Positions 19,129-29,206 of a DNA stretch of 46,157 nucleotides are shown here, one piece after another. Source of the DNA: an uncultured Lachnospiraceae bacterium (GTDB lineage: Bacteria > Bacillota > Clostridia > Lachnospirales > Lachnospiraceae); contig CATKXR010000038.1 in NCBI GenBank assembly GCA_949840805.1, forward strand, positions 1-46,157, read 5' to 3'. The position numbers and the translations under genes were made by a program. Under the pieces are notes generated by a model, which saw only the letters and a list, made by a program, of their open reading frames with translations, was not told the DNA's origin and ran no database searches. How positions within the stretch are numbered: the stretch's first letter is position 1; the number at the start of each line of letters is the position of its first letter.

Positions 19129-20103
19129 CTAATATCGAATCAACATAAAATTCACCGTAAGCCCGGCAGCCGTCCCTATCAAAAGCAGCAAATCTCCCCG
19201 TCGTATTTTTCCCGTCTCCACCGCCTCACACAATACAAACGGTATGGATGCAGAAACCATATTCCCATATAAAGCAACTTTGTCAATATATTTTTCCTTA
19301 GAAAATCCCAACCTTGGCATAATCATTCCCAAAGCCCGGCTCGCCTGATGGGGTATCACCATATGTATCTCTTCCCGGGAAACCTGCGCCTCTCTCAGGC
19401 ACCCTTCCACAAAATCCGGAAGCCTTCTTGCACACAACTTCAATATCCGATGGCCCTTCATATCAAAATAATAATCCTCTCTGTTCTTGTCATCCATACA
19501 AAAGGATGGCATCAGTCCGCAGCCTCCCCGGATTTCCGTGTCATGGGCTCCCTCCGACCAGGTAATCTGACGGCTGTAGATAACCTTTGATCCCTCTTTC
19601 TCCTCTGCCCTTTCCAATACACATGCCGCGGCACCATCAGAAAACAATTCAAAACTTTCTTTTTGACCCGGGTTCAATGCTGCCGAAGCCGTATCGCCGG
19701 ACAAAATCAACACTCTTTCATACCTCCCAATATCCACAAGACAAGAAAAGATATCCACAGCAGATATAAAACTTGTGCAGGTTGTGTTAATATCAACAGC
19801 AGGAATCGACAACCCCTTCGCCATTCTTTCATGAACAAGGGCCGCGTTACAAGGGATAGCCTGAAGAGGCGTTGCCATGGCACATACAATACAATCTATC
19901 TCTTCTATTCTTACTCCGGCATTCATAAGCGCCTGACCGGCCGCTTCTACCGCAAGATCCAAAATTGTCTGCCCTGATAAAAGCCGATATCTGGTCTGAT
20001 CCCCAAAACAAACTTTTTTTCCTGCAAGAGCTTTGCCCATACCTGTCAATTTTACTCTTCTTTCCAAAATTGCCTTTTCACTTTTTCTCTTTTGCTCCAT
20101 CAT
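19129..20103 (-). CDS. KAS III-type 3-oxoacyl-ACP synthase homologue
   Basis: A FabH/chalcone-synthase-fold condensing enzyme of about 324 residues. All three KAS III catalytic residues are visible: Cys in NTTCTSFISAVD (about 109), His in VIPHQASRALG (about 252) and Asn in YGNMVSASIP (about 281). It should accept an acyl starter from CoA or ACP and extend it or transfer it. It is not the housekeeping FabH by context, since no fab genes flank it. It lies third in an operon behind a GT-SDR-MBL fusion and a CapK-like enzyme. The start is uncertain: AAGGAG lies 11 bases before the ATG at 20103, while an ATG at 20136, two bases after the previous stop, has no ribosome site. Confidence 0.87.
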   Translation of the reverse strand: MMEQKRKSEKAILERRVKLTGMGKALAGKKVCFGDQTRYRLLSGQTILDLAVEAAGQALMNAGVRIEEIDCIVCAMATPLQAIPCNAALVHERMAKGLSIPAVDINTTCTSFISAVDIFSCLVDIGRYERVLILSGDTASAALNPGQKESFELFSDGAAACVLERAEEKEGSKVIYSRQITWSEGAHDTEIRGGCGLMPSFCMDDKNREDYYFDMKGHRILKLCARRLPDFVEGCLREAQVSREEIHMVIPHQASRALGMIMPRLGFSKEKYIDKVALYGNMVSASIPFVLCEAVETGKIRRGDLLLLIGTAAGLTVNFMLIRY

Positions 20104-20138
20104 CTGTGTACACACTCCTTTTATACTCACAAACATGC

Positions 20139-21476
20139 TTATCTGCCAAATATCTGATTATTTTTCTGATCCATGATATCAATTGGGCCTTTTTGCTCCA
20201 CCCGTTTCATTTTCCTGCCTTTTTCAAAGCTATAATCCATAAAAATCATCTCCGGCATGATAAATTCCCGATCCTCTGCCAGCTTTTCAAATTCCCTTTT
20301 TACCTTATCCTTCTCCTTTTCCGTCAGATCCGCATAAACCGTAATCTTCCCATTCTCCTGAACCACACGGTAATCGCCGGCTGTTTTTCTGCTATGAATC
20401 TCGTCTTCACACTCTGCAAACAAAATACATCTTCGTATAAAATCCGGGAATATAATCCTTATTTTCCCATCCTTCCCCACAAAAAAGAACCTGTCGTCCT
20501 CCCTCCCCTCAATCTTTTTCAATGCCGCACAGGGACTCCCGCATCGGCATTTTCCCTTCTTCTCCACCAGGATATCATTCAGCCGGTATCGGATGATCGG
20601 CTGTGTTCTTCTCTCAAAGTCCGTAACCACCGGAACAAATCGATGTTCATCTAAATATTCTCTTTCAATATATACAATATCCTCATTTAAATGTAATGTT
20701 CCACAACGGCAGGTAGAAGCCAAAAATCCTTCCGTACATTGATAGATCTGATGAATTATATTCAAGCCAAACAGATACTTCAGGCGTTTTTCATCCTGTT
20801 CTTCCAAAACTTCCGCAATCGAGATCACCATTTGGGGACTGATCTTTAATCTTCCCTCTTCCATTTCCTTCCCTATCTCCAGCAACACAGATGGCTGGCC
20901 TACCAGGATTTGAGGACAGATTTCTTCCAGCCGTTCCAGATGTCCCTTCATATCCTGATAAATATCAAAAAAATGAAATGAAATTCTCCTTGATTGAATA
21001 GCCTGGTACAAATTGCTGTCTGCCCTCATAAAAAAACCGATCGTGCATTTATCCCAAATTTTTCCCGGCAGAAACTTTGCCAAAATATATCCCGCCCAAC
21101 GTATCCTCTCTTCATCCGAAACCAGAAAAATCCCCCTCCGTCCTGATGTCCCGGAACTCAATCCCACAGTTATTCCCTTAAGTTTCGGCACAAAATTCCT
21201 CTCCCGTTCCGCTCTCACCGCAAATCTCTCCGCTTCCTCCCGTCCAATACCGGCCGTATTTAATTCCTGAAAATGTTCCATCATAAACTTTTTATCCACA
21301 ACAGGATAATCCTTAAACTTTTTCTTTCCCTTATAAATTTCAGAATTTCTTTCTACATACCTGATATGTCTTTTTATTCTCCGCGCCTGCCATTTTTTCA
21401 GCATTTTCCTGCTGCCTGGATTCAGGAAATATTTATAAAAAAGATAATATTTCAATATCCTAATATGTTCTGACAT
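20139..21476 (-). CDS. CapK/PaaK-like adenylate-forming enzyme (F390 synthetase-related)
   Basis: A 445-residue member of the phenylacetate-CoA ligase/CapK branch of adenylate-forming enzymes. The nucleotide-binding loop is GLSSGTSGRRGIF, followed by YQCTEGFLASTCRCGTLHLN and RRTQPIIRYRLNDI, typical of the F390 synthetase/CapK group. Two CRCG motifs may bind metal. It would activate a carboxylate as an acyl-AMP for transfer to a nucleophile or thiol. GGGAGG precedes the ATG at 21476. The gene overlaps the end of the upstream fusion gene by 17 bases and is 35 bases from the KAS III gene, so the three are translationally linked. The substrate is unknown. Confidence 0.83.
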   Translation of the reverse strand: MSEHIRILKYYLFYKYFLNPGSRKMLKKWQARRIKRHIRYVERNSEIYKGKKKFKDYPVVDKKFMMEHFQELNTAGIGREEAERFAVRAERERNFVPKLKGITVGLSSGTSGRRGIFLVSDEERIRWAGYILAKFLPGKIWDKCTIGFFMRADSNLYQAIQSRRISFHFFDIYQDMKGHLERLEEICPQILVGQPSVLLEIGKEMEEGRLKISPQMVISIAEVLEEQDEKRLKYLFGLNIIHQIYQCTEGFLASTCRCGTLHLNEDIVYIEREYLDEHRFVPVVTDFERRTQPIIRYRLNDILVEKKGKCRCGSPCAALKKIEGREDDRFFFVGKDGKIRIIFPDFIRRCILFAECEDEIHSRKTAGDYRVVQENGKITVYADLTEKEKDKVKREFEKLAEDREFIMPEMIFMDYSFEKGRKMKRVEQKGPIDIMDQKNNQIFGR

Positions 21477-24400
21477 AAATCTTCTCCCTCCCTGCCTGAT
21501 GAGCAAATACCACCCGAATTTCAGGACACTCTTTCTTCATCTGGCAAATTCTCCTGAGTGTATCTTGATATTCCTTAAAATTATTCTGTATCATTCTCGG
21601 AATCGTTCTCATCTGTCTTGTATATTTCACCAGATCGCCTCCCCAACAGGCATCCGCCGCCAAAAACAAATTTACATCCGGTATCCAAATCCCCATCTGC
21701 CCCTTACAATGGCCGTCCAATTTCACTCCAATGACACTTCCGTCCCCAAACAAATCATAAACATATTCAAAGTACCGGCATAGAAAATGTCCGGCCGTTC
21801 CTTTCCCTGATATTAAACGAATCCTTCCATCCTCAATCTTTGGAACCTGACTGGAAAAAACAAGATTTTGAATACGAGGATTTTTTATGGATTTTAAAAC
21901 TTCTTTCGTAACTATAAGTTCATATTGTGAAAACCGTGAAAGGCCACCTGTATGATCCGGATGACCATGAGACAAAATAACGGTTCTGATACTATTGGGA
22001 CTGATTCCGTCCTGTATAAGCTTTTCGTCAATCCGATCCCCAGGTTTCAGAGACACCGGATTAAAAAAACAATATATCTTTAAAAGTAATTTTTCCAGGA
22101 TACCACTGTTTTCATTTTCTTCTTTTCCAAATATCTTCTCTGAATATCCGGTATCATACAAAATATTTCCGAGTTCCTTATGTTGAATCAACACTGCCCG
22201 GGCAGGAAATCTTCGCTTTTGCCACGGTACTTTTCGAAACATCGCTGCCAGATTATTCGTACAAAAACCACATTGATAGAACACTACCTTCTGAATTTTT
22301 TCCGGTATATGGTTCCTGCCATTTGTCTTCTCCCTATTATGTACTTCCCGCCACCATTTTCCGTACTCTTCTATAGATTCCATCAATGTTTTTTCCGGAG
22401 AATATCCCAAAATTTCCCTGGCGCGGCTGATATCCATAGTCTGGGCAAATCCCAGTGTGCAGACCGTATATTTTGTCAGAGGAGGCTCGCCTTTCAGATG
22501 AAATTTTTTATAGATCCATTCCATTCCTGCTGCCATATTATACACTATTTTAAAAGGCATTTTCCGATAATGAGGAATCTCTCCTGCAGACTTTAAAAAA
22601 CTTTCCAAAAGTACCCGAAACTCCATCGGCTCACCATTTGTAACATTAAACACCTGCCCCTCAGCCCCTTTTGCCGTCATTGCCAGTTCACAGGCCAATG
22701 CCACATTTTCCACACTGGTCAAATCCACCAGATTTCTTCCCCCGCGAAACAACGGGATCCCGACTCCGTCATTGGCACGCAAAAGCCGCGGCACCAAACT
22801 GGTATCTCCGATTCCAATTAACCCACGGGGACGCAGAATCACCGTCTCCAATCCCCGCCTTTTCCACTTTCTGATTATCTCCTCTGCCATCAGTTTGGAC
22901 TTAATATAATAATTCAGGTCATTTTTCTCCGGTATCTGTTCTTCCTTAATTCCATACTGATCCTCTCTCATCGTGTAAATACTGGGAGAAGAAATATAAA
23001 CTATCCTTTGAACACCATTTTCATAGCACAATCTGGCCGTCAGATCCGTTCCCAGAACATTCGTTTTATAAAAATCATCCCATTTTCCCCATACTGAAGA
23101 CAATGCACCTGCATGTATAACATATTTCACTCCACAAAAATACTTTCCACAGCTATTCTCGTCCGTAAAATCTCCCGGACAAAACTCGGCTCCCAACTTT
23201 TCCAGCTTCTTACCCTTTTCATAATTTCTCCCCAACGCAAGCACACGGTACTTTTCCGTCAGCCTCCGTACCAGATATTCTCCCAAAAATCCCGTAGCCC
23301 CTGTCACCAAAACAGTTTCCTTTTTATTATTAACCGTATTTTCCAATTTAGGAAATATCCCTGTCTCCTTCCCCAGACAAACCTCTGTCATCTCTATTCT
23401 TTTACCTTCATCCCATGCATGTTTAAGCTCCATTGTAAATTCAGCCTCCTCTCTTAATTTCTTCGCATTTCTCAAAATTCTTCCGAATCCCAACTGTTCA
23501 AATCGTCTGGCATTTATAAGCTGCTCCCCCTGCTGCGGGCATATCAGACATGGCACCCCATAATACAATGCCTCATGTATGCTGTTCATTCCTCCGGCGC
23601 TGATAAACAAAGACGCCTGCTTCATTACCTCCTTCTGGTTTACAAATTCCCGTACAATAAAATTATCCGGAAACTTTATTTTTTCATTTTGATTTTTTCC
23701 TCTCCAAACCATAACTACTAAATAATCCCCGTTTTCTTCCTCTTCTCTAACGTCTTCTTTTCTGTTTACAACTCTGTTCCTTGTTTCTTTTCTTCCAAAC
23801 TGCTTTATCATTTCCTGAAATAATTTTTCATTCTGATTGAATATCGTCCCTAGAGAAATATAAATCACCTTTTTATTCCAATGATTATACTCACTGACAC
23901 ACATATTTTCTGAACAAGCGACTGCTTTTTGTGAAAATTTTTCCTGGTCAATAATCCTGTGAACCGACAAAGGCCCCAAAAATCGATATTTCTCGTCAAA
24001 TTTATTTCCTCCCGGCTGAAACAAACGAGAATATCCCATCAGATTCCAATCCCCCTGTCCCATAAGGACCGAAAGCAAATCCAGTTTTTTTCCTTTCCAT
24101 TGATGACTTATTCTATGGCGAATTTCCCAAATCCGGGGAATTTCTCCCACATGCCACAAAAATTCTAAAGAAAAACCTCTGACATATTCAAAAAACGCTT
24201 TACTCCCTACCCTGTCAATAGCCGCGATACTGTAAAAACTGAAGAACGGAACTTTCAGTAATTCCCCTGTCAATCTGCCCCACAACGCCATGGATTCAAA
24301 AATCACTGCACAAGGCTGTTCCCTTATTGCCTCTTTCATAAGCTGCGGCATCATATTTTCCGTATACTGCAGAATCAAACGATATAACTTTAAAATTCTC

Positions 24401-24609
24401 TTTCCGTCTGTCATGTCAATTTCATTTTGCTTAACAGGATACCTGCGATATTCACATCCGTTTGCTTCGATGATTGATTGGAATTCATCCGTTGCATAAT
24501 AGATTACGGTAAAATTATTTTCCGTCAAGTAATTAGCCAAATAAAGATTTGAATACACATGTCCATATGCAGGAATTCCATACCAGATTATTTTTCTGCG
24601 CTCTTGCAT
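21460..24609 (-). CDS. Three-domain fusion: glycosyltransferase, SDR epimerase/reductase, MBL-fold hydrolase
   Basis: One uninterrupted 1049-residue frame. Residues about 8-415 are a GT-B glycosyltransferase of the macrolide/UGT type: IPAYGHVYSNLYLANYL, then SAGGMNSIHEALYYGVPCL with PQQGEQ. Residues about 432-760 are an extended SDR: VLVTGATGFLGEYL for NAD(P), and catalytic YxxxK in YYIKSK, closest in style to 3-beta-HSD/OleD-like enzymes. Residues about 775-1049 are a metallo-beta-lactamase-fold hydrolase with all metal ligands (SHGHPDHTGG, later DGHCKGQ, AADACWGG and FAHQ). The start is the ATG at 24609 behind AGGTG; a GTG at 24618 is possible. It is first in the operon with the CapK-like and KAS III genes. 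It probably builds or edits a glycosylated acyl product (inference). No signal peptide is seen. Confidence 0.88.
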   Translation of the reverse strand: MQERRKIIWYGIPAYGHVYSNLYLANYLTENNFTVIYYATDEFQSIIEANGCEYRRYPVKQNEIDMTDGKRILKLYRLILQYTENMMPQLMKEAIREQPCAVIFESMALWGRLTGELLKVPFFSFYSIAAIDRVGSKAFFEYVRGFSLEFLWHVGEIPRIWEIRHRISHQWKGKKLDLLSVLMGQGDWNLMGYSRLFQPGGNKFDEKYRFLGPLSVHRIIDQEKFSQKAVACSENMCVSEYNHWNKKVIYISLGTIFNQNEKLFQEMIKQFGRKETRNRVVNRKEDVREEEENGDYLVVMVWRGKNQNEKIKFPDNFIVREFVNQKEVMKQASLFISAGGMNSIHEALYYGVPCLICPQQGEQLINARRFEQLGFGRILRNAKKLREEAEFTMELKHAWDEGKRIEMTEVCLGKETGIFPKLENTVNNKKETVLVTGATGFLGEYLVRRLTEKYRVLALGRNYEKGKKLEKLGAEFCPGDFTDENSCGKYFCGVKYVIHAGALSSVWGKWDDFYKTNVLGTDLTARLCYENGVQRIVYISSPSIYTMREDQYGIKEEQIPEKNDLNYYIKSKLMAEEIIRKWKRRGLETVILRPRGLIGIGDTSLVPRLLRANDGVGIPLFRGGRNLVDLTSVENVALACELAMTAKGAEGQVFNVTNGEPMEFRVLLESFLKSAGEIPHYRKMPFKIVYNMAAGMEWIYKKFHLKGEPPLTKYTVCTLGFAQTMDISRAREILGYSPEKTLMESIEEYGKWWREVHNREKTNGRNHIPEKIQKVVFYQCGFCTNNLAAMFRKVPWQKRRFPARAVLIQHKELGNILYDTGYSEKIFGKEENENSGILEKLLLKIYCFFNPVSLKPGDRIDEKLIQDGISPNSIRTVILSHGHPDHTGGLSRFSQYELIVTKEVLKSIKNPRIQNLVFSSQVPKIEDGRIRLISGKGTAGHFLCRYFEYVYDLFGDGSVIGVKLDGHCKGQMGIWIPDVNLFLAADACWGGDLVKYTRQMRTIPRMIQNNFKEYQDTLRRICQMKKECPEIRVVFAHQAGREKIYVRTY

Positions 24610-24698
24610 TTCTTTCACCTGCCTGTCCCTTCTTTCTCAATCCTCTATTTCTTACGATTATTATATAAAAATAATTTTCATTTTTACAGAGGCTATAT

Positions 24699-24752
24699 GT
24701 CACTTTACAATATGACAAATGCAACTAAAAATTATTTATCTGTTACTTTACA
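24699..24752 (-). promoter_or_regulatory. Paired TGTnACTTTACA boxes upstream of the fusion-gene operon
   Basis: TGTCACTTTACA at 24699-24710 and TGTTACTTTACA at 24741-24752 are direct repeats 42 bases apart (four helical turns). The first also lies in a dyad ATGTCA/TGACAA. A TATAAT-like box lies between them and the gene on the minus strand (near 24660). The spacing suggests binding of one regulator to both boxes. Confidence 0.4.
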
Positions 24753-24879
24753 TTTTTCCTGTTTTTTCCCTCATTAATATAAAGGAATTTTCAGGAAAAT
24801 ATGTTAAACTATCTCTATATAAATACACGGTGTCAAGAGAAAGAATATCTTTCTTTCCCGAACACAAAAGGAGCGGCAC

Positions 24880-27069
24880 ATGGCAATTATATTTAATGAG
24901 AAGACAAAAACAATCACCCTTCACACCAAAAACACATCGTACCAGATGAAAATCGGCAATCTGAACTACCTGCTGCACCTGTATTATGGACCTTCCATTC
25001 CGGATGAGGACATGAATTATCAGGTCATGCAATACGACCGGGGATTTTCCGGCAATCCATATGAGTCACGAAACGCCCGGACCTTCTCTTTAGACGCCCA
25101 GCCTCAGGAATTTTCCACCCAGCAACAGGGAGATTTCCGGACATCCAGCATAGAGGTGGTCAACAGTGACGGAAGCTATTCCTACCACGGAAAAGCCGAA
25201 GACCACAAAATTTCCAAAGGAAAATACCAATTAGATACTCTTCCCTGTGTATTTGCCAATGACACGGACACAGCAGATACTTTAGAGATCACCCTCTGCG
25301 ACAAAGTAAGCAACATAAAAGTAATACTTCTCTACGGAGTATTCGAGGAAGCTGATATTATCACCCGTGCCATAAAAGTAATCAATGACGGGGACAAGCC
25401 AATTCATCTAAAGAAGATCATGTCTGTCTGCCTCGACTTTTTAAACGGAGCAGACTTTGACTTGGTAAGCCTTCCCGGGCGTTACGGCCAGGAACGGCAG
25501 GTAGAACGGCAGCCTATGACCCACCATATACATACCATAGGCAGCGTCCGTGGTTCCTCCAGCCACCAACAGAATCCCTTTATCATCCTTTGCGACCGGG
25601 AAGCTTCGGAAGACTATGGAAAATGCTATGGCTTTTCTCTGATGTACAGCGGCAATTTTCTCGCAGAGGTCGAACTGGATCAATATGATCAGCTTCGTCT
25701 GGTAATGGGTATCAATCCCAAGCAATTTATGTATGAGTTAAAACCCGGAGAAATCTTCGAAGGGCCGGAAGTGGTAATGGCATTTACCACTCACGGTTTT
25801 ACCGGACTAAGCCATCTTTATCACGATTTTTACCGTTCCAATCTTTGCCGCAGTAAATTCGTAAACGATGTACAGCGCCCGGTGCTGATCAATAGCTGGG
25901 AAGCAGCTTTTATGGATTTTGATGATGTAAAATTGGTGGAAATCGCAAAAGCTGCCAAAAATATGGGAGTAGACCTGCTGGTCATGGATGACGGCTGGTT
26001 CGGCAAACGGGACGATGACAACAGCGGCCTGGGTGACTGGTTTGTCAATGAAAATAAGATCAAATGCGGACTTCATAAACTGGTAGAACAGATCAATGAC
26101 CTGGATATGAAATTTGGAATCTGGTTTGAACCGGAAATGGTTTCCGAAGACAGCGATCTTTACCGTACACATCCCGACTGGGCCATGCAGATTCCTGGCA
26201 GGCATGCCGTGCGCAGCCGGAACCAGATTGCATTGGATATGAGCCGCAGGGAAGTTCAGGACTATCTGATTGAAAAGATCAATGCCATTCTGGACGATGC
26301 CAATATTTATTACGTCAAATGGGATATCAACCGCTCTCTGGCCGATATCTGGTCCAACGTACTTCCTGCTGAAAAACAGGGAGAGGTTTACCATCGTTAT
26401 ATTTTAGGCTTATATCGTGTCATGGACGAGATCATACTGACACATCCCGATATTTTGTTTGAAGGCTGCAGCGGAGGCGGCGGACGGTATGACCCGGCAA
26501 TGCTTCACTATTATCCCCAGTACTGGGTCAGCGATAATAATAATCCCATTGACCGGTTGAAGCTCCATTATGGCACTTCCTTTGTGTATCCGACATGTAC
26601 CATGGGAGCACATATTTCCGACAGCGGTAAGTTTGTTCCGTTAGAAACCAAGGCAGTAGTGGCTATGTGCGGAACCTTTGGGTATGAGTTGGATGCCACC
26701 CACCTTTCCGAAGAAGAGCAGAAAATCTGCAAAAAGCAAAGTGACTTATTCCGTAAATATTACCACATTACTTTTAAAGGCGACTTCTATCGTTTGACGA
26801 ATCCTTTTAAAACAGGCAATATGACTGCCTGGCAGCATGTATCCAAAGACAAAGACGAGTCGCTTTTAAGCGTAGTCGTCACAAACCTTACCTGTAACGG
26901 CCCACAGGAATACATACGTGCCAAAGGTTTGGATCCTGACGGTATGTACTCCATTAACGGAAGCAAAGAGCTTCGTTCCGGCTCTGCCCTGATGAATGCC
27001 GGCCTTCCCATCGACCGGGAAGTTCCGGAATATTCGGCATTCCAGTTCCACCTGGTAAGAAAAAACTAA
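24880..27069 (+). CDS. Alpha-galactosidase (GH36)
   Basis: A 729-residue cytoplasmic enzyme of the usual GH36 length, releasing alpha-1,6-galactose from raffinose-type sugars. An N-terminal beta-sandwich precedes the barrel, which shows VMDDGWFGKRDDDNSGLGDW, the nucleophile Asp in YVKWDINRS (about 482), the substrate loop FEGCSGGGGRYDP and the acid/base Asp in WVSDNNNPIDR (about 552). AAAGGAG precedes the ATG at 24880. It is divergent from the GT-SDR-MBL operon and has its own terminator, so it is monocistronic. No transporter is adjacent, so the sugar must enter through a system elsewhere. Confidence 0.94.
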   Translation: MAIIFNEKTKTITLHTKNTSYQMKIGNLNYLLHLYYGPSIPDEDMNYQVMQYDRGFSGNPYESRNARTFSLDAQPQEFSTQQQGDFRTSSIEVVNSDGSYSYHGKAEDHKISKGKYQLDTLPCVFANDTDTADTLEITLCDKVSNIKVILLYGVFEEADIITRAIKVINDGDKPIHLKKIMSVCLDFLNGADFDLVSLPGRYGQERQVERQPMTHHIHTIGSVRGSSSHQQNPFIILCDREASEDYGKCYGFSLMYSGNFLAEVELDQYDQLRLVMGINPKQFMYELKPGEIFEGPEVVMAFTTHGFTGLSHLYHDFYRSNLCRSKFVNDVQRPVLINSWEAAFMDFDDVKLVEIAKAAKNMGVDLLVMDDGWFGKRDDDNSGLGDWFVNENKIKCGLHKLVEQINDLDMKFGIWFEPEMVSEDSDLYRTHPDWAMQIPGRHAVRSRNQIALDMSRREVQDYLIEKINAILDDANIYYVKWDINRSLADIWSNVLPAEKQGEVYHRYILGLYRVMDEIILTHPDILFEGCSGGGGRYDPAMLHYYPQYWVSDNNNPIDRLKLHYGTSFVYPTCTMGAHISDSGKFVPLETKAVVAMCGTFGYELDATHLSEEEQKICKKQSDLFRKYYHITFKGDFYRLTNPFKTGNMTAWQHVSKDKDESLLSVVVTNLTCNGPQEYIRAKGLDPDGMYSINGSKELRSGSALMNAGLPIDREVPEYSAFQFHLVRKN

Positions 27070-27098
27070 TGACATTCCATCAATAAATCCTGATCTCA

Positions 27099-27148
27099 AA
27101 AATACCCTTAAAGGAAACCTCTAAAGGCCTCCTTCAAGGGTATTTTTA
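27099..27148. terminator. Bidirectional terminator between GH36 gene and gdhA
   Basis: AAATACCCTT-AAGGA pairs with TCCTT-AAGGGTATTT, followed by T-rich sequence on the plus strand and A-rich sequence before it. It serves the convergent genes on both sides. Confidence 0.8.
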
Positions 27149-27168
27149 TTTGAAAACAATTTTTTAAT

Positions 27169-28506
<1,338 letters not shown>

Positions 28507-28559
28507 TCAGTTCCTCCTTTTTGCACACGTTTTTCTGTTCCTGTCGATACATCTTAAAA

Positions 28560-28588
28560 ATTATAGCAATTTAACAGATTAAAGTCAA
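28560..28588 (-). promoter_or_regulatory. gdhA promoter
   Basis: Minus-strand TTGACT (28583-28588) and TATAAT (28560-28565) with a 17-base spacer. Confidence 0.75.
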
Positions 28589-28734
28589 GAAGTAATAAAC
28601 TGTGCCGTATCATTTTCTATAAAATCATAACGTCAATTCAAAAGACATTTCCATTAATAACATCAAATAATTTTAAAAATAAGTGTATTATAATAGAAAT
28701 GTAAAAATTTTATTAATTACTAACAAATTTCTTA

Positions 28735-28763
28735 TTGTTTTCTCACTTTTTTTGTGATATACT
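28735..28763 (+). promoter_or_regulatory. Promoter of the HPr-like gene
   Basis: TTGTTT (28735-28740) and TATACT (28758-28763), spacer 17 bases. The spacer holds a TCAC-N7-GTGA dyad that could be an operator. Just before the ribosome site is a small ATGGGA/TCCCAT hairpin (28829-28844). Confidence 0.6.
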
Positions 28764-28864
28764 AATTTCATATTTATCAATATGCTGTTTGGTATGGTAT
28801 TTTTCTTCAACTTATTCATTTACATTTCATATGGGATTCTCCCATAAAAGGAGGTCGATGGAGT

Positions 28865-29116
28865 ATGATCAGTAGAAAAATCAACACATGTAACCGCTAC
28901 ACTCCGGTACCAATTTCATTTCTTATCCACACAGCACGCGCCTTTGACTGCGATATCTATATACGTTGCAATGATAAGCAGGTAAATGTAAAAAGCTATG
29001 ATGAAATGATACGGGATCTGTCATCAGCACGTACAAAATCACTGGTATTCTTTTTTAACGGATCAGATGAATTGGCAGCACAGCAAAAAATCGAAAGGAT
29101 TTTTCTGGAACAATGA
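28865..29116 (+). CDS. HPr-like protein lacking the active-site His (Crh-like)
   Basis: An 83-residue protein with HPr-like organisation. AFDCDIYIRCNDKQVNVKSY aligns with the HPr strand and helix region around regulatory Ser46, and a Ser is present in NVKSYDEM (Ser44). The loop that should read GLHARPA is instead NRYTPVP, so the phospho-His is absent. This combination matches Bacillus Crh, which serves catabolite regulation but not sugar transport. An AGGAGG site lies ten bases before the ATG; a five-codon frame overlaps it. The gene is flanked by its own promoter and terminator. It might instead be a structural homologue with an unrelated role. Confidence 0.7.
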   Translation: MISRKINTCNRYTPVPISFLIHTARAFDCDIYIRCNDKQVNVKSYDEMIRDLSSARTKSLVFFFNGSDELAAQQKIERIFLEQ

Positions 29117-29132
29117 AAACCAATAGATAAAA

Positions 29133-29187
29133 AAGGACAATTAAAAGATTCCAAAACAGAAATTCTTTTAATTGCCCTTATTTTTTA
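29133..29187. terminator. Bidirectional terminator
   Basis: AAGGACAATTAAAAGA pairs with TCTTTTAATTGCCCTT and is followed by a T-run on the plus strand. It separates the convergent HPr-like and ABC-F genes. Confidence 0.85.
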
Positions 29188-29206
29188 TCCTCTTACTTCT
29201 CTATCC

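Noticed and set aside
25807..26394. 195-residue minus-strand frame inside the GH36 gene
   Set aside because: It is antisense to a gene with complete catalytic motifs and has no independent support.
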